DNA of 64,000 bases, from assembly GCA_023391695.1 (NCBI GenBank), contig JAEWAK010000031.1, positions 1 through 64,000 on the forward strand, given 5' to 3'. A program made the translations under genes and the position numbers. This document shows, in pieces, positions 45,071 through 54,398 of this stretch. The notes below the pieces were generated by a model. It had not been told where the DNA came from. It saw only the letters and a list, made by a program, of their open reading frames with translations, and did no database searches. Origin of the DNA: Bacillota bacterium. GTDB taxonomy: Bacteria > Bacillota > Clostridia > Lachnospirales > Lachnospiraceae. Within the stretch, counting starts at the first letter, position 1, and every line of letters begins with the position of its first letter.

Positions 45071-45295
45071 ATGAAAAATTTAATAGGCGGCCGAGTGCGT
45101 GAAGCGCGCCATAGAAGAAATCCCAAGATTACCCAGGTCGATTTACTGGCCAGACTGGCAGTTCGTGGGATTTATATGGAAAGTACTTCTATTTCCAAGA
45201 TAGAATCCTATAAACGACCGGTTACAGATATTGAATTAGTTGCAATTGCAGAGGCACTGAATGTAAGTATTCTCTGGCTTCTAAAAAAAGAGTAG
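45071..45295 (+). CDS. XRE-family helix-turn-helix regulator
   Basis: 74 residues that consist of one Cro/C1-type DNA-binding domain: MKNLIGGRVREARHRRNPKI, QVDLLARLAVRGI, SKIESYKRPVTDIELVAIAEALNVS. No effector domain is present. It is convergent with the serine recombinase gene and probably controls the promoter and 27-bp repeats upstream of itself. Small XRE repressors next to serine recombinases are common on mobile elements. Confidence 0.82.
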   Translation: MKNLIGGRVREARHRRNPKITQVDLLARLAVRGIYMESTSISKIESYKRPVTDIELVAIAEALNVSILWLLKKE

Positions 45296-45328
45296 TTTAA
45301 CCCTATGATTTTTTTTGCTGATATTCGG

Positions 45329-45364
45329 AAAGCACTATCAGCTAATTCAACCTGATAGTGCTTT
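45329..45364. terminator. Bidirectional hairpin between XRE gene and recombinase
   Basis: AAAGCACTATCAG pairs perfectly with CTGATAGTGCTTT around a 10-base loop, between convergent genes. Confidence 0.8.
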
Positions 45365-45396
45365 ATAAGATTTAATCCGGTTGTAGCTCCAGCCTG

Positions 45397-46878
45397 TTAA
45401 GTATATATCCCCAAATAAACATCTATGTTGCCGTCCTGATCTACTTCGATCCGGTCAAGCAGTTTCTTTAAGATAGTACCCGATACGGTTAAATTTATGA
45501 ATAAACTTTCCAGATACTTATATAAATCAGAACCGTCATATAAATCATAGCAATTACGGTTCATGTTATTCATAATTTCTATTTCTTTCTCGTATTTTTT
45601 AATTTCCCCATAAATGACCTCGGTTTTTTCCTTTAGTTCCTCCATGTCAATGATTTCATTGGTATACATCTCCATATACTTCTGCTTATCCCGGTTAAGC
45701 TTAACTATGCGGGCTTTATATTCCTTTTCCCTTATATGTCCCGTATCATTCAATTTTAATTTGCGGTTATATTCCTTTACAACCAACCGGAAGACGGAGG
45801 GATTCCTGTTTATAACGGAAATAAAATACTCATTAATCGATTCTGCCAGCTTGCTTTCCTCTATGGCTGCTGCATTGCCGCAATAACGGATGCCATTGCT
45901 GTTACGCCCGTTGCAGACCCAGGTAATATAAGTATTTTTATAGGTTCTTTCCAGTCTGCGGAAGGTTGAGCCGCAGCAGGTACATTTAAGGAGCTGGCTG
46001 AACCGGTAACTGCCGGTACTGTTTTCCCTGTTAAATGCACTCCCCCGGTTCTTCCGGATTTTTTCAGCTTTCAGAAAGGTGGCTTCGGATATGATTTTTA
46101 ACGCAGGGTTATCTTTCACCAGCCAACTGTCTTTTCCCCTGTTCTTTCGCTTGCCGGTCAGGAAATCTTCGATTTCCTGTTTTCCGTTAATGACCCTGCC
46201 CATATATATTTCATTGGATAAAATACGGCAGACCGCGTTCTGACTCCAGGCGCAATCCCGTTTCGTCCGGATCCCGTCCCGGTTCAATGCGGACGCAATG
46301 CGGCCTGCCCCCATACTCTTTTCCGTATACATTTCAAATATCCGTTTTACAACGGCCGCTTCCTCTTTATTAATATTAAGGTGAAAATAATCACCGGGTG
46401 TTTTATCGTATCCGAAAATTAAGTTAGGGACCCGTCCCTGCTCTGCGTTCTGCTTTTTGCCAAACCGTACACGTTTGGAAGTATTGGCGCTTTCTTCCTG
46501 GGCTATGGCACTTAACATGGTCAGCATAAATTCCGAACTGTCGGAGGAGGTCTGGTCATAATTGACAAAGATTACCCGGATATTCAGGGCTTTTAAGTTC
46601 CTTATGCTTGTCAGAAAATCGACCGTGTTGCGTGCCAGCCTGGATATATCTTTGATCAGTACCACCTCAAAGTTTCCGGTTCCGGCATCGGATAAGAGCT
46701 TTAATAATTGGGTCCTGTTCCTGATTTTGGTACCGCTTTTTCCTTCGTCTGCATAGATACCTACTAATTCATAAGAATTTTTTACGGCATATTCGGCAAA
46801 GAATTTCTGCTGGCTTTCCAGGCTGTCCAGTTGTTCTTCTTTATTGGTGGATACCCTGCAATAGGCTACCGCCCTCAT
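45397..46878 (-). CDS. Large serine recombinase
   Basis: 493 residues. The resolvase catalytic domain begins MRAVAYCRVSTNKEEQ, with the nucleophile Ser at residue 10; IKDISRLARNTVDF follows in the catalytic core. A recombinase domain (residues 160-270; GYDKTPGDYFHLNINKEEAAVV, then RTKRDCAWSQNAVCRIL) and a zinc ribbon (LKCTCCGSTFRRLER...CNGR) follow, then a coiled coil (residues 370-440). Such proteins integrate and excise phages, transposons or sporulation elements. AGGAGAGATCTC precedes the ATG. No matching attachment sites were found, so the element boundaries are undefined. Confidence 0.92.
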   Translation of the reverse strand: MRAVAYCRVSTNKEEQLDSLESQQKFFAEYAVKNSYELVGIYADEGKSGTKIRNRTQLLKLLSDAGTGNFEVVLIKDISRLARNTVDFLTSIRNLKALNIRVIFVNYDQTSSDSSEFMLTMLSAIAQEESANTSKRVRFGKKQNAEQGRVPNLIFGYDKTPGDYFHLNINKEEAAVVKRIFEMYTEKSMGAGRIASALNRDGIRTKRDCAWSQNAVCRILSNEIYMGRVINGKQEIEDFLTGKRKNRGKDSWLVKDNPALKIISEATFLKAEKIRKNRGSAFNRENSTGSYRFSQLLKCTCCGSTFRRLERTYKNTYITWVCNGRNSNGIRYCGNAAAIEESKLAESINEYFISVINRNPSVFRLVVKEYNRKLKLNDTGHIREKEYKARIVKLNRDKQKYMEMYTNEIIDMEELKEKTEVIYGEIKKYEKEIEIMNNMNRNCYDLYDGSDLYKYLESLFINLTVSGTILKKLLDRIEVDQDGNIDVYLGIYT

Positions 46879-46903
46879 GAGATCTCTCCTTTCCCAGTAC
46901 TCC

Positions 46904-47134
46904 TTATACCTCTTTTGTATCCTGTACTTCCCTTAAATAACTCAGATTATCAACGATTATTTTAGCCAGATATTTAGCTGTATCTTCCATGGAGTTGGGA
47001 TTATGGAAGGTTATATGTAAAGTTTTCACATCTTTTTCCTTTGCTTTCGCCTTTCTTTCTTTTTCCTTCTGCTGTGTGAAAGGGGGTTCCGGTTGATAAT
47101 GTTTCTTAAGTTCCATCTTTTCTGCCAAATTCAT
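46904..47134 (-). CDS. Small hypothetical protein upstream of the recombinase
   Basis: 76 residues, highly charged in the first half (KEKERKAKAKEKDVK), then LHITFHNPNSMEDTAKYLAK. It lies 25 bp before the recombinase in the same direction. Clostridial mobile elements often carry a small TnpW-like or accessory protein at this place; the similarity here is only positional. No strong ribosome binding site is seen, and an internal ATG (MELKKHYQ) is an alternative start. Function unknown. Confidence 0.5.
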   Translation of the reverse strand: MNLAEKMELKKHYQPEPPFTQQKEKERKAKAKEKDVKTLHITFHNPNSMEDTAKYLAKIIVDNLSYLREVQDTKEV

Positions 47135-47375
47135 ATTTGTACATATTATGTCTGGATTATTTTAGATATGCTTGTTTTAAAATGAATGATGCGGGAATTA
47201 AATGCAAAAAATAAGTGCCGGATAAAATGATGTCTATCCCAAATGTCAGTTTTTTCGCCTGACTATCTGGATCTGTCTCATTTTATTCAACACTTTTTGA
47301 CTTTAAATTTTTTATATTTTTATGCCGGTAAGCCTTTGCTTAACAGCAAAATACTGACCTGTAATACTCGAATCA

Positions 47376-48011
47376 TTATAATTCCTTTTTGTTATAAATT
47401 GACACCGATATATTGTAGGACAAAAATAATACCATCAATACGACCACCGGAAATGCATAACCCAACATTCTAATCTGTTCCACGCCCGGCTTTGGAATAT
47501 TGAGTTTTTCCATCAGTTTGATAACCCCCGCAACAGTGAAAGTCGGTATTATAAATACGGCAAACATGATAATACGTGCCTTTTCCACCCCGAATTTAAA
47601 TAAGATGGGAATTAATATACAAAACAACAGCAGTACGACCAGTGCCACAATGCCGCATGTAAGGAGGGTCTCTTTCGGATCCTGCAGTTTCATAGACATT
47701 GCCATGACAAGAGAAATTGCCCCTGATAAGACCGTACCGGAAAGCAGGGAAATAACCAGAAGAATATATTTTGCCAAAACGATGTCTTTCTTTAATATGG
47801 GCATGGTCAATGCATATTTATCCCATCTGGCATATTCATCATAAGACATGGAAGTTATTACTAGCATGGAAGCCATCATTGCTATCATCCCGATTAAATA
47901 CGAGGGATTCTTAAAATTAAATGCAAATAAACCGAAAACAACCAGCATTAACATATATTGCTTTGCATGTTTCTTCAAATTATAGATATCTTTTAAAATC
48001 AAGCCAATCAT
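47376..48011 (-). CDS. ABC-2 type transporter permease
   Basis: 211 residues with six hydrophobic segments and the typical short-permease opening MIGLILKDIYNLKKHAKQY. It has no large extracellular domain. It is transcribed 60 bp after the ATP-binding gene, in the GntR-ATPase-permease arrangement of YtrABC-like systems. Such transporters respond to cell-envelope stress or move small peptides and lipids; the substrate is unknown. Confidence 0.8.
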   Translation of the reverse strand: MIGLILKDIYNLKKHAKQYMLMLVVFGLFAFNFKNPSYLIGMIAMMASMLVITSMSYDEYARWDKYALTMPILKKDIVLAKYILLVISLLSGTVLSGAISLVMAMSMKLQDPKETLLTCGIVALVVLLLFCILIPILFKFGVEKARIIMFAVFIIPTFTVAGVIKLMEKLNIPKPGVEQIRMLGYAFPVVVLMVLFLSYNISVSIYNKKEL

Positions 48012-48071
48012 AATCTCTCCAATCTGCCCGCTTTAACAGGCCTAAGCTTAAAGGTACCGAAATTAAGAATA

Positions 48072-48926
48072 TTATTCCCCTCTTACTTTATATAAAATTA
48101 TTTCTTCAATCGTTGTATTATCAACAATTAAGTCACTGCGCTGCCGCTTTAGTTCCTTTTTATTATCCACCATGACTTCATATCCGAACTGGCTTTTACG
48201 CATGCCGACTATATGGTCTTTATCCAATTTGTCATAATCCTCTTTCCTGCAATGGACGACACCGTAGCAATAAATCAAGTCATCCTTGTTTTTGCTGAAT
48301 ACGATTTTGCCATTATGGATAAAGGTAATGTAATCAGCCACCTTTTCTAAGTCACTGGTGATATGAGAAGAAAGCAGTATGGTGTTTTCTTCATTCTGGA
48401 TGAAATCCAGGAAAATATCCAGAATTTCATCCCGTACAATGGGATCCAGCCCGCTGGTCGCTTCATCCAGGATAAGAAGTTTTGCCTGATGGGACAGAGC
48501 CACCGCGATGGAGAGCTTCATTTTCATGCCCCGTGAATATTCCTTTATAATTTTATCCTTTGGAAGCTTTAACCGCCCGACATACTTTTCAAAGACATCT
48601 GCCTGCCAGGTAGTGTAGATATTCTTCATTATTTTAGATATCTCCGGTATTTTCAGATTGTCATGGAAATAACTTTCGTCAAATACCACGCCGATTTGTT
48701 CTTTTATTTTACGTTCGTCCTTTATATGATCCAGCCCAAATACCTTAATACTGCCCTCATTGGTATTAATCAGATTCAGTATGGACTTGATGGCCGTTGT
48801 TTTACCCGCACCGTTTTCACCTACAAAACCCATGATACATCCCTTGGGTACCGTGAAAGATATTTTATCGAGTTTAAAATTATCGTACTGTTTTGTTACA
48901 TTATCCAGTTCTATTGCATATTCCAT
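48072..48926 (-). CDS. ABC transporter ATP-binding protein
   Basis: 284 residues. Walker A is GENGAGKTT, signature is YSRGMKMKL (a G for the usual second residue, common in this subfamily), Walker B is LLILDEATSGLD, with H-loop LSSHITSDLEKVADYI. The last 70 residues form a small domain (YCYGVVHCRKEDYDKLD). It lies 4 bases after the GntR gene and precedes its permease. Confidence 0.9.
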   Translation of the reverse strand: MEYAIELDNVTKQYDNFKLDKISFTVPKGCIMGFVGENGAGKTTAIKSILNLINTNEGSIKVFGLDHIKDERKIKEQIGVVFDESYFHDNLKIPEISKIMKNIYTTWQADVFEKYVGRLKLPKDKIIKEYSRGMKMKLSIAVALSHQAKLLILDEATSGLDPIVRDEILDIFLDFIQNEENTILLSSHITSDLEKVADYITFIHNGKIVFSKNKDDLIYCYGVVHCRKEDYDKLDKDHIVGMRKSQFGYEVMVDNKKELKRQRSDLIVDNTTIEEIILYKVRGE

Positions 48927-48930
48927 GTAA

Positions 48931-49305
48931 TTAATCCTCCTTATACAGCATATCCAGAATTTCCTGCATCTCTTCTAATTGAATGCCGCTTGATTTTGCA
49001 AGGTCCGCCGCTTTATGCAGATATTCTTCAATGATCTTTAATTGCTCTTCCTTAACCAGTTCGGTATTGGTTTCCGAAACAAAACTTCCTTTTCCGACTA
49101 ACGTGGTTATAAACCCGTTCCTCTCCAGGTCCTCATAGGCCCTTTTGGTGGTAATCACACTAATTCTCAGTTCTTTGGCAAGGAGCCTCATGGAAGGAAG
49201 GGCGTCGCCCTGTTTTAATTCACCGTTTAAAATCATGTTTTTTATCTGGGCGGTAATCTGTTCATATATGGGTTTTCCGCTTGAATTGCTGATAATAATC
49301 TCCAT
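48931..49305 (-). CDS. GntR-family (YtrA-type) transcriptional regulator
   Basis: 124 residues from the ATG at 49305 (MEIIISNSSGKPIYEQITAQ), with GAGGTGG two bases upstream. The winged helix occupies residues 10-75 (LPSMRLLAKELRISVITTKRAYEDLERNGFI split over the helices; VGKGSFVSE in the wing). It is followed by a short dimerisation helix, as in the YtrA subfamily. It is first in the operon and probably represses it through the palindrome at 49327-49351. Confidence 0.9.
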   Translation of the reverse strand: MEIIISNSSGKPIYEQITAQIKNMILNGELKQGDALPSMRLLAKELRISVITTKRAYEDLERNGFITTLVGKGSFVSETNTELVKEEQLKIIEEYLHKAADLAKSSGIQLEEMQEILDMLYKED

Positions 49306-49326
49306 ATCCACCTCATTTGATTTTTC

Positions 49327-49377
49327 ATTGTATATATCCGATATATACAATATATACTTAGTATATGATTTTGTCAA
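49327..49377 (-). promoter_or_regulatory. Promoter and palindromic operator of the GntR-ABC operon
   Basis: Minus-strand TTGACA (49377-49372), 17-base spacer and TATATT (49354-49349). It is overlapped at the -10 end by a perfect 11-base inverted repeat ATTGTATATAT-CCG-ATATATACAAT arrangement (49327-49351). The site fits autorepression by the GntR protein. Confidence 0.85.
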
Positions 49378-49518
49378 TGTAAAATTTAAGAGCCCTGAGT
49401 AATCCGGCTTGATTTTCCATTTGTGGCAGCAATTATTCATTTATAAAATTTATTTTTTTGTAGAATATATATAAAAATATCATAATAATATTTAATTATT
49501 TGTTATAATAATCATTAT

Positions 49519-49579
49519 ATGAAACTAAATTTCATAATTATTTAGATACATTGACAATAAAATTTCAAGTAATTATACT
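49519..49579 (+). promoter_or_regulatory. Promoter of the mur operon with possible MurR site
   Basis: TTGACA (49551-49556), 17-base spacer and TATACT (49574-49579), 24 bases before murR. Upstream lies ATGAAACTAAATTTCAT (49519-49535), a palindrome with 6-base arms that may bind the RpiR-type regulator. Confidence 0.8.
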
Positions 49580-49602
49580 CAAATTACGAACGGAGGATAT
49601 CT

Positions 49603-50490
49603 ATGAAAAGTGTACTGGTACGTATACAGGAATATGCCGGCCATGCAAGCGGAGCTGAGAAAGGCGTCATAAAATACGTATTGCAAAACCCGGATAAAGC
49701 CGTGGCATGCAATATTCATGAACTGGCAGAACAGACCTTCACATCGCCGTCTACGATTATACGCCTCTGCCGTAAAATCGGATTTACAGGATATAAGGAC
49801 TACCATAAAGCCTTACTTTATGAACTGGCGGTGCGGAAAGCGACCAATGCGGAAAAAGGCAAAGAAATTTCAAAGGAAGATTCCCTGGAGGCAATTGTAG
49901 ATAAAGTCACTTATAAAAATATCGTATCTTTGGAAAGCACCAGAAAACTGATCGATATGGACGTATTGGAGACCTGCGTTGATTTATTATGCACCGCCAA
50001 AAATATATGCCTGTTTGGCATGGGTTCTTCCCTGCTGGTCGCAAAGGACGCCTATTTAAAATTCCTGCGGATGAACAAGGCATGTTTTATCAGCGAAGAC
50101 TGGCATGCCCAGCTGCTTCAGGCCAGGAACATTACGAAAGAGGATGTGGCGATCGTAATCAGCTACTCCGGAATAACGGAGGAAGTTCTCCAGTGTACTG
50201 CCACTATTAAGCAGAAAGGCGCACCGGTCATAGCCATCACCCGGTTCGAAGATTCACCGTTATCACAAATGGCAGATTACAATTTATGTGTGGCCGCCAC
50301 CGAGTTTATCTTCCGTAGCGGAGCAATGTCATCCAGAATCGCTCAATTAAATATTATTGATATTCTTTATACCGCATTTCTGAACCGTCAATTTGAAACG
50401 AGTTTGACCCAGTTTCAAAAGACACATATTGAAAAACCCTATAAACGTACTGCCGATATTGTAAAAAACGACGTTACCGTTCAGCCGTAA
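49603..50490 (+). CDS. murR: RpiR/MurR-family transcriptional regulator
   Basis: 295 residues. The N-terminal helix-turn-helix (FTSPSTIIRLCRKIGFTGYK, residues 45-64) precedes a C-terminal sugar-isomerase domain (residues 125-260; CLFGMGSSLLVAKDAYLKFL, VIVISYSGITEE-like). SIS domains of this family bind phosphosugars, here most likely N-acetylmuramate 6-phosphate, given the neighbouring murQ. GGAGG precedes the ATG. It is first in the operon. Confidence 0.88.
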   Translation: MKSVLVRIQEYAGHASGAEKGVIKYVLQNPDKAVACNIHELAEQTFTSPSTIIRLCRKIGFTGYKDYHKALLYELAVRKATNAEKGKEISKEDSLEAIVDKVTYKNIVSLESTRKLIDMDVLETCVDLLCTAKNICLFGMGSSLLVAKDAYLKFLRMNKACFISEDWHAQLLQARNITKEDVAIVISYSGITEEVLQCTATIKQKGAPVIAITRFEDSPLSQMADYNLCVAATEFIFRSGAMSSRIAQLNIIDILYTAFLNRQFETSLTQFQKTHIEKPYKRTADIVKNDVTVQP

Positions 50491-50530
50491 GGCTAAACTG
50501 TAACAAAACGACAACAAGGAGGGATGATAG

Positions 50531-51433
50531 TTGGTAGATTTAACCGGACTGACTACAGAAACACGAAACGAACAAACCATGAATTTAGATAGTTTAACAC
50601 CCATTGAAATCGCAGCCATCATGAACCTGGAAGATGAACAGGTAATAGGAGCGGTACATGAGGTGCTGCCCCAGGTGGCAGTTGCAATTGAATGGTGTAC
50701 GGCTTCCTTAAAAAGCGGAGGCCGGATTATTTATATGGGGGCCGGTACCAGCGGCCGTCTTGGGCTTTTGGACGCGGTTGAGTGCCCTCCCACCTTCGGG
50801 GTATCCCCCGATTTGGTAATCGGCCTGATTGCCGGCGGAGATCATGCCTTTATAAAAGCCGTGGAGGGCGCGGAAGACAGCACAACACTGGGAACGGAGG
50901 ATTTAAAAGCACTGGGGCTTACCGATAAAGATATGGTGATCGGAATTGCCGCCAGCGGCCGGACCCCCTATTGTATACACGGTTTAAAATATGCCAAAGC
51001 CATAGGCTGCCGGACAGCCGTTTTAGTCTGCAATAAGAATTCGGAAATGGCTGAGGTGGCCGATCTTGCAATCGAACCTATACCGGGACCGGAAGTACTT
51101 ACCGGCTCCACCCGTTTAAAATCCGGCACTGCCCAGAAAATGATCTTAAATATGATCTCAACCGGAAGTATGATCGGAATCGGGAAGGTGTACCAAAATC
51201 TCATGGTCGACGTTATGCAGACCAATGAAAAGCTTATTACCAGGGCAGAAAATATCGTCATAGCCGCAACCGGCTGTGACCGGAATACTGCAAAAGAAAC
51301 CCTGAAAGAGTCCGAGGGAAGTGTTAAGGTAGCCATTACCGTAATACTGTTACAATGCACCAGGGAAGAAGCAGTTAAAAAATTGGAACACTCACAGGGA
51401 CATATCCGTTATGCTCTCGATGAGAATAAATAG
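50531..51433 (+). CDS. murQ: N-acetylmuramic acid 6-phosphate etherase
   Basis: Cleaves the lactyl ether of MurNAc-6-phosphate to give GlcNAc-6-phosphate and lactate. 300 residues from TTG 50531, with AAGGAGG 8 bases upstream. Hallmarks are LTTETRNEQTMNLDSL, YMGAGTSGRLGLLDAVECPPTFG and VKVAITVILL near the C terminus, where a UBA-like domain ends the protein. It is part of a four-gene cell-wall recycling operon. Confidence 0.96.
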   Translation: MVDLTGLTTETRNEQTMNLDSLTPIEIAAIMNLEDEQVIGAVHEVLPQVAVAIEWCTASLKSGGRIIYMGAGTSGRLGLLDAVECPPTFGVSPDLVIGLIAGGDHAFIKAVEGAEDSTTLGTEDLKALGLTDKDMVIGIAASGRTPYCIHGLKYAKAIGCRTAVLVCNKNSEMAEVADLAIEPIPGPEVLTGSTRLKSGTAQKMILNMISTGSMIGIGKVYQNLMVDVMQTNEKLITRAENIVIAATGCDRNTAKETLKESEGSVKVAITVILLQCTREEAVKKLEHSQGHIRYALDENK

Positions 51434-51456
51434 CCACTATAGGAGGAGGTATTCGC

Positions 51457-52881
51457 ATGACAAATTTAGAATTGGCACAAAAGTTGGTTGATTTGCTCGG
51501 TGGAAAAGATAACGTGGAGAAAGCGGCTAACTGTATGACCAGACTCCGTGTTACGGTAAAGGATGAAAAACTGGTCAATGCCCCGGAGATCAAGAAAACA
51601 GAGGGAGTTTTAGGAATCGTGACAGACGGAAATTCCTTTCAGGTAGTTTTAGGACCCGGAAAAGCCAAAAAAATTACCGACATCTGCACGGAAGAACTGG
51701 GGCTGCCAAAAGCGGCGGTTGATTTAGGCGACTGGAAAGATAATAAATCAGCCTTAAAAGCAGTCCAGAAGCAGAGCCCCTTTAAAAAAGCGATCCGCAT
51801 TATTGCCGATATTTTTATTCCTTTGATTCCCGCCATCATTGCTGCCGGTTTATTTAACGGCCTCGCAAGCCTTATCACTACCCTTCAGGGACAGGGAGTC
51901 CTGGCGGCTGAAGGCTTCTGGCAGGTATTGCAGCTGCTGTTTTCCTTGATCGGCGGCGGCTTTCTTTCCTACTTTGCAATTTATACCGGTATTAACTCAG
52001 CAAAGCAGTTTGGCGCAACGGAAGCACTGGGCGGTATGATCGGAGCCATATCCATCGGCACCAATATTGTAGCCCTATCCACTATTTTTGGATTATACGA
52101 TACGGAAATTCCTTTAAATTCCATACTGACTACAGGAAAAGGCGGAATTATCGGTGTGATCCTTGGGGTGTGGATCCTTGCCAAAATAGAAAAATTTGTA
52201 CGTAAAACGGTCCCGGATGTCCTTGATTTAATTGTAACACCTTTTGTTTCCCTGCTGCTTACCGGTACCTTATTTATCTTTATCATAATGCCGGTGGCCG
52301 GTTTTGCCTCCGACGGATTAGTTGCCCTGCTGAGTTTAATTATTAACTCCGCCAATCCGGTTGTCAGCGTAATCAGCGGTTATATATTATCCGCTCTGTT
52401 CCTGCCAATGGTACTGCTGGGGCTCCACCACGGCCTGATTCCCATCTATGCCGTACAGTTAGAGGCCATGGGCGGTGTTTCCCTGTTCCCGGTGTTAGCC
52501 ATGGCCGGTGCGGGCCAGGTTGGCGCTGCGATCGCAATTTATATCAAGGCAAAACGGGTGAATAACCACCGCATGCAAAAGGTTATCGCAGGTGCACTTC
52601 CGGCCGGGTTTTTAGGCGTCGGGGAACCCTTAATCTACGGTGTTACCCTGCCCATGTTCAAACCGTTTATTACAGCGGGCTTAGGTGCCGGTTTCGGCGG
52701 TGCCTTCGTGATGCTTACAAAAGTCATGGCCAATTCCTGGGGACCTTCCGGACTGGTTGCCATTCCGATCATGAAACCGGAAAGTATGGTGAATTTCTTT
52801 ATAGGGCTGGTTATTTCCTATATTGCCGGATTTATTATTACCTACTTTGTGATTAAAGAAAAGGATGTCCAGAATGTTTAA
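51457..52881 (+). CDS. murP: PTS EIIBC component, N-acetylmuramate type (MurP-like)
   Basis: 474 residues. The EIIB domain (residues 1-80) has the phosphorylated cysteine in NCMTRLRVTV (C27). The EIIC domain follows with about ten helices and the conserved GVGEPLIYGVTLP near residue 390. No EIIA domain is fused, as in MurP, so it would borrow EIIA from glucose-type PTS. It imports and phosphorylates MurNAc or a MurNAc-containing disaccharide for MupG/MurQ. AGGAGG precedes the ATG. Confidence 0.9.
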   Translation: MTNLELAQKLVDLLGGKDNVEKAANCMTRLRVTVKDEKLVNAPEIKKTEGVLGIVTDGNSFQVVLGPGKAKKITDICTEELGLPKAAVDLGDWKDNKSALKAVQKQSPFKKAIRIIADIFIPLIPAIIAAGLFNGLASLITTLQGQGVLAAEGFWQVLQLLFSLIGGGFLSYFAIYTGINSAKQFGATEALGGMIGAISIGTNIVALSTIFGLYDTEIPLNSILTTGKGGIIGVILGVWILAKIEKFVRKTVPDVLDLIVTPFVSLLLTGTLFIFIIMPVAGFASDGLVALLSLIINSANPVVSVISGYILSALFLPMVLLGLHHGLIPIYAVQLEAMGGVSLFPVLAMAGAGQVGAAIAIYIKAKRVNNHRMQKVIAGALPAGFLGVGEPLIYGVTLPMFKPFITAGLGAGFGGAFVMLTKVMANSWGPSGLVAIPIMKPESMVNFFIGLVISYIAGFIITYFVIKEKDVQNV

Positions 52882-53950
52882 TCCCATCGGCTATTCCACT
52901 TATCTGTCTACTTTTAACAGCCAGAAAGACCAGCTCTCCTCTTTATGCAAAGAGGGGAGCTATCTCTTCACTTCCTTCCATGTAAGTGAAGAATATGACC
53001 AAACCTACCGTGACCGGATAAAAGACATGTGCAGGTCTTTAACAGATATGGGCTACCGGATTATTGCGGATGTATCCAAAAAGACTCTGAACATGTTCCG
53101 GACAGATAACCTGGCTGAACTAGCCGCTCTTTTAAATATCTCCATTCTGCGGATCGACTACGGATTTAATGAGGAAGAGATCGCGGCTCTTTCAGGACAG
53201 ATTCCCCTATGCTTAAACGCCTCCACTCTGACAGCCGGGATGATTAAAAGAATCGCAGAAGGGTCCGCCGGGCTCTACGCCATGCATAATTTTTATCCAA
53301 GGCCGGAAACCGGATTGGATGAAGAACAATTCTTGGAGCAAAACCGGCTGTTGAAAGCAGCGGGCATCAAAGTCCTCGCCTTTATACCGGGGGATTTTAT
53401 AAAAAGAGGTCCCCTGTTTATGGGACTCCCTACTCTGGAAGCCCACAGGGGTGCCGCTCCTTATGCCGCATTTCTGGATCTCTTTTTACACTACGGCGTG
53501 GACGGTGTCTTTGTCGGAGACGGCACGGTGAATGACCTCCAGGCCGGGTTAATGGAAGATTACCTGGCTGACGGAATTATCCGTGTGCCGGCAGCCTTGT
53601 GTAAGGAGGCAGAAGCTTTATACGGACAGACGTTTACAATAAGGCCGGATTCTCCCCGCCGGCTTTTAAGGCTCCAGGAATCCAGGGAATATTCCTGTTT
53701 CGGCCGTGAAATACCACCCAAAAACTGCGCTGAGAGGATCTGTGGATCAATTACAATGGATAACCTCCGGTACCAACGGTATTCCGGTGAAATCCAGATA
53801 ATCTGTGAAAGCCTTCCGGCCGATGAAAAAGTCAACCTGATCGGTAATATACCGGCAGAATACCACTTAATATTAAAGAATATAAAAAACGGGTCCCAGA
53901 TCCGTATGATTCCTGCCGCAGCGGCTGCACCTGCAAACGGAACGTTTTAA
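52874..53950 (+). CDS. mupG: MupG-family 6-phospho-N-acetylmuramidase (DUF871)
   Basis: 358 residues from the ATG at 52874 (MFNPIGYSTYLSTFNSQKDQ), overlapping murP by 8 bases. The N-terminal TIM-barrel contains YAMHNFYPRPETGLDEEQF and the C-terminal cyclophilin-like domain ends near residue 350. In Staphylococcus MupG splits phosphorylated MurNAc-GlcNAc inside the cell before MurQ acts. The order murR-murQ-murP-mupG therefore forms a complete disaccharide recycling route. The protein ends in an Ala/Pro-rich tail. Confidence 0.9.
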   Translation: MFNPIGYSTYLSTFNSQKDQLSSLCKEGSYLFTSFHVSEEYDQTYRDRIKDMCRSLTDMGYRIIADVSKKTLNMFRTDNLAELAALLNISILRIDYGFNEEEIAALSGQIPLCLNASTLTAGMIKRIAEGSAGLYAMHNFYPRPETGLDEEQFLEQNRLLKAAGIKVLAFIPGDFIKRGPLFMGLPTLEAHRGAAPYAAFLDLFLHYGVDGVFVGDGTVNDLQAGLMEDYLADGIIRVPAALCKEAEALYGQTFTIRPDSPRRLLRLQESREYSCFGREIPPKNCAERICGSITMDNLRYQRYSGEIQIICESLPADEKVNLIGNIPAEYHLILKNIKNGSQIRMIPAAAAAPANGTF

Positions 53951-54398
53951 CCTCAAAGGTAAGTCCCCGCTTCTTAACGAAGTTTGCTTAAAGGCACTGG
54001 CAGAATCTTGGCATGAATATATATATAACTACGCTTTTTTTCATTCAAAAAACGAAAAATGGACTTTTAAAACAGTCTCCCTGGTAATGATAAGCGGTGG
54101 GTCACGGACTTACTTGTTACAATTCCCATTGCACAAAAAAACAGCCTCTTTAACCGGAACAGGCATAAGGTTAAAGAAGCTGTTTTTTGCATGGGGCAGG
54201 GAGACTGTTTTTACTCCTTTATTTGTAGAAACACATCTTCTTTATTTGCAGGCAATAAACTGAATATTTTGTTGATTTCAAGCCTTTTTCAGACATTCCC
54301 GGCCTGTCAAAAATTACAGGTAAATATTTTGAAAAAAACCCTTTACAAAGTCGGTTCTTTATGTCAAAATATAAAAAATCATAGGAGGTTTCAAAGTA
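53951..54398 (+). other. mupG-permease intergenic region
   Basis: This 448-bp region holds the long mur-operon terminator hairpin (54125-54196) and the leader of the permease, in which a weak promoter (TTTACA near 54342) may lie. No gene or riboswitch was recognised. Confidence 0.5.
54125..54196 (+). terminator. Terminator of the mur operon
   Basis: AAAACAGCCTCTTTAACC pairs with GGTTAAAGAAGCTGTTTT around a 13-base loop and ends in T. An outer CCCATTGCA/TGCATGGGG stem lengthens it to about 30 bp. Confidence 0.85.
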
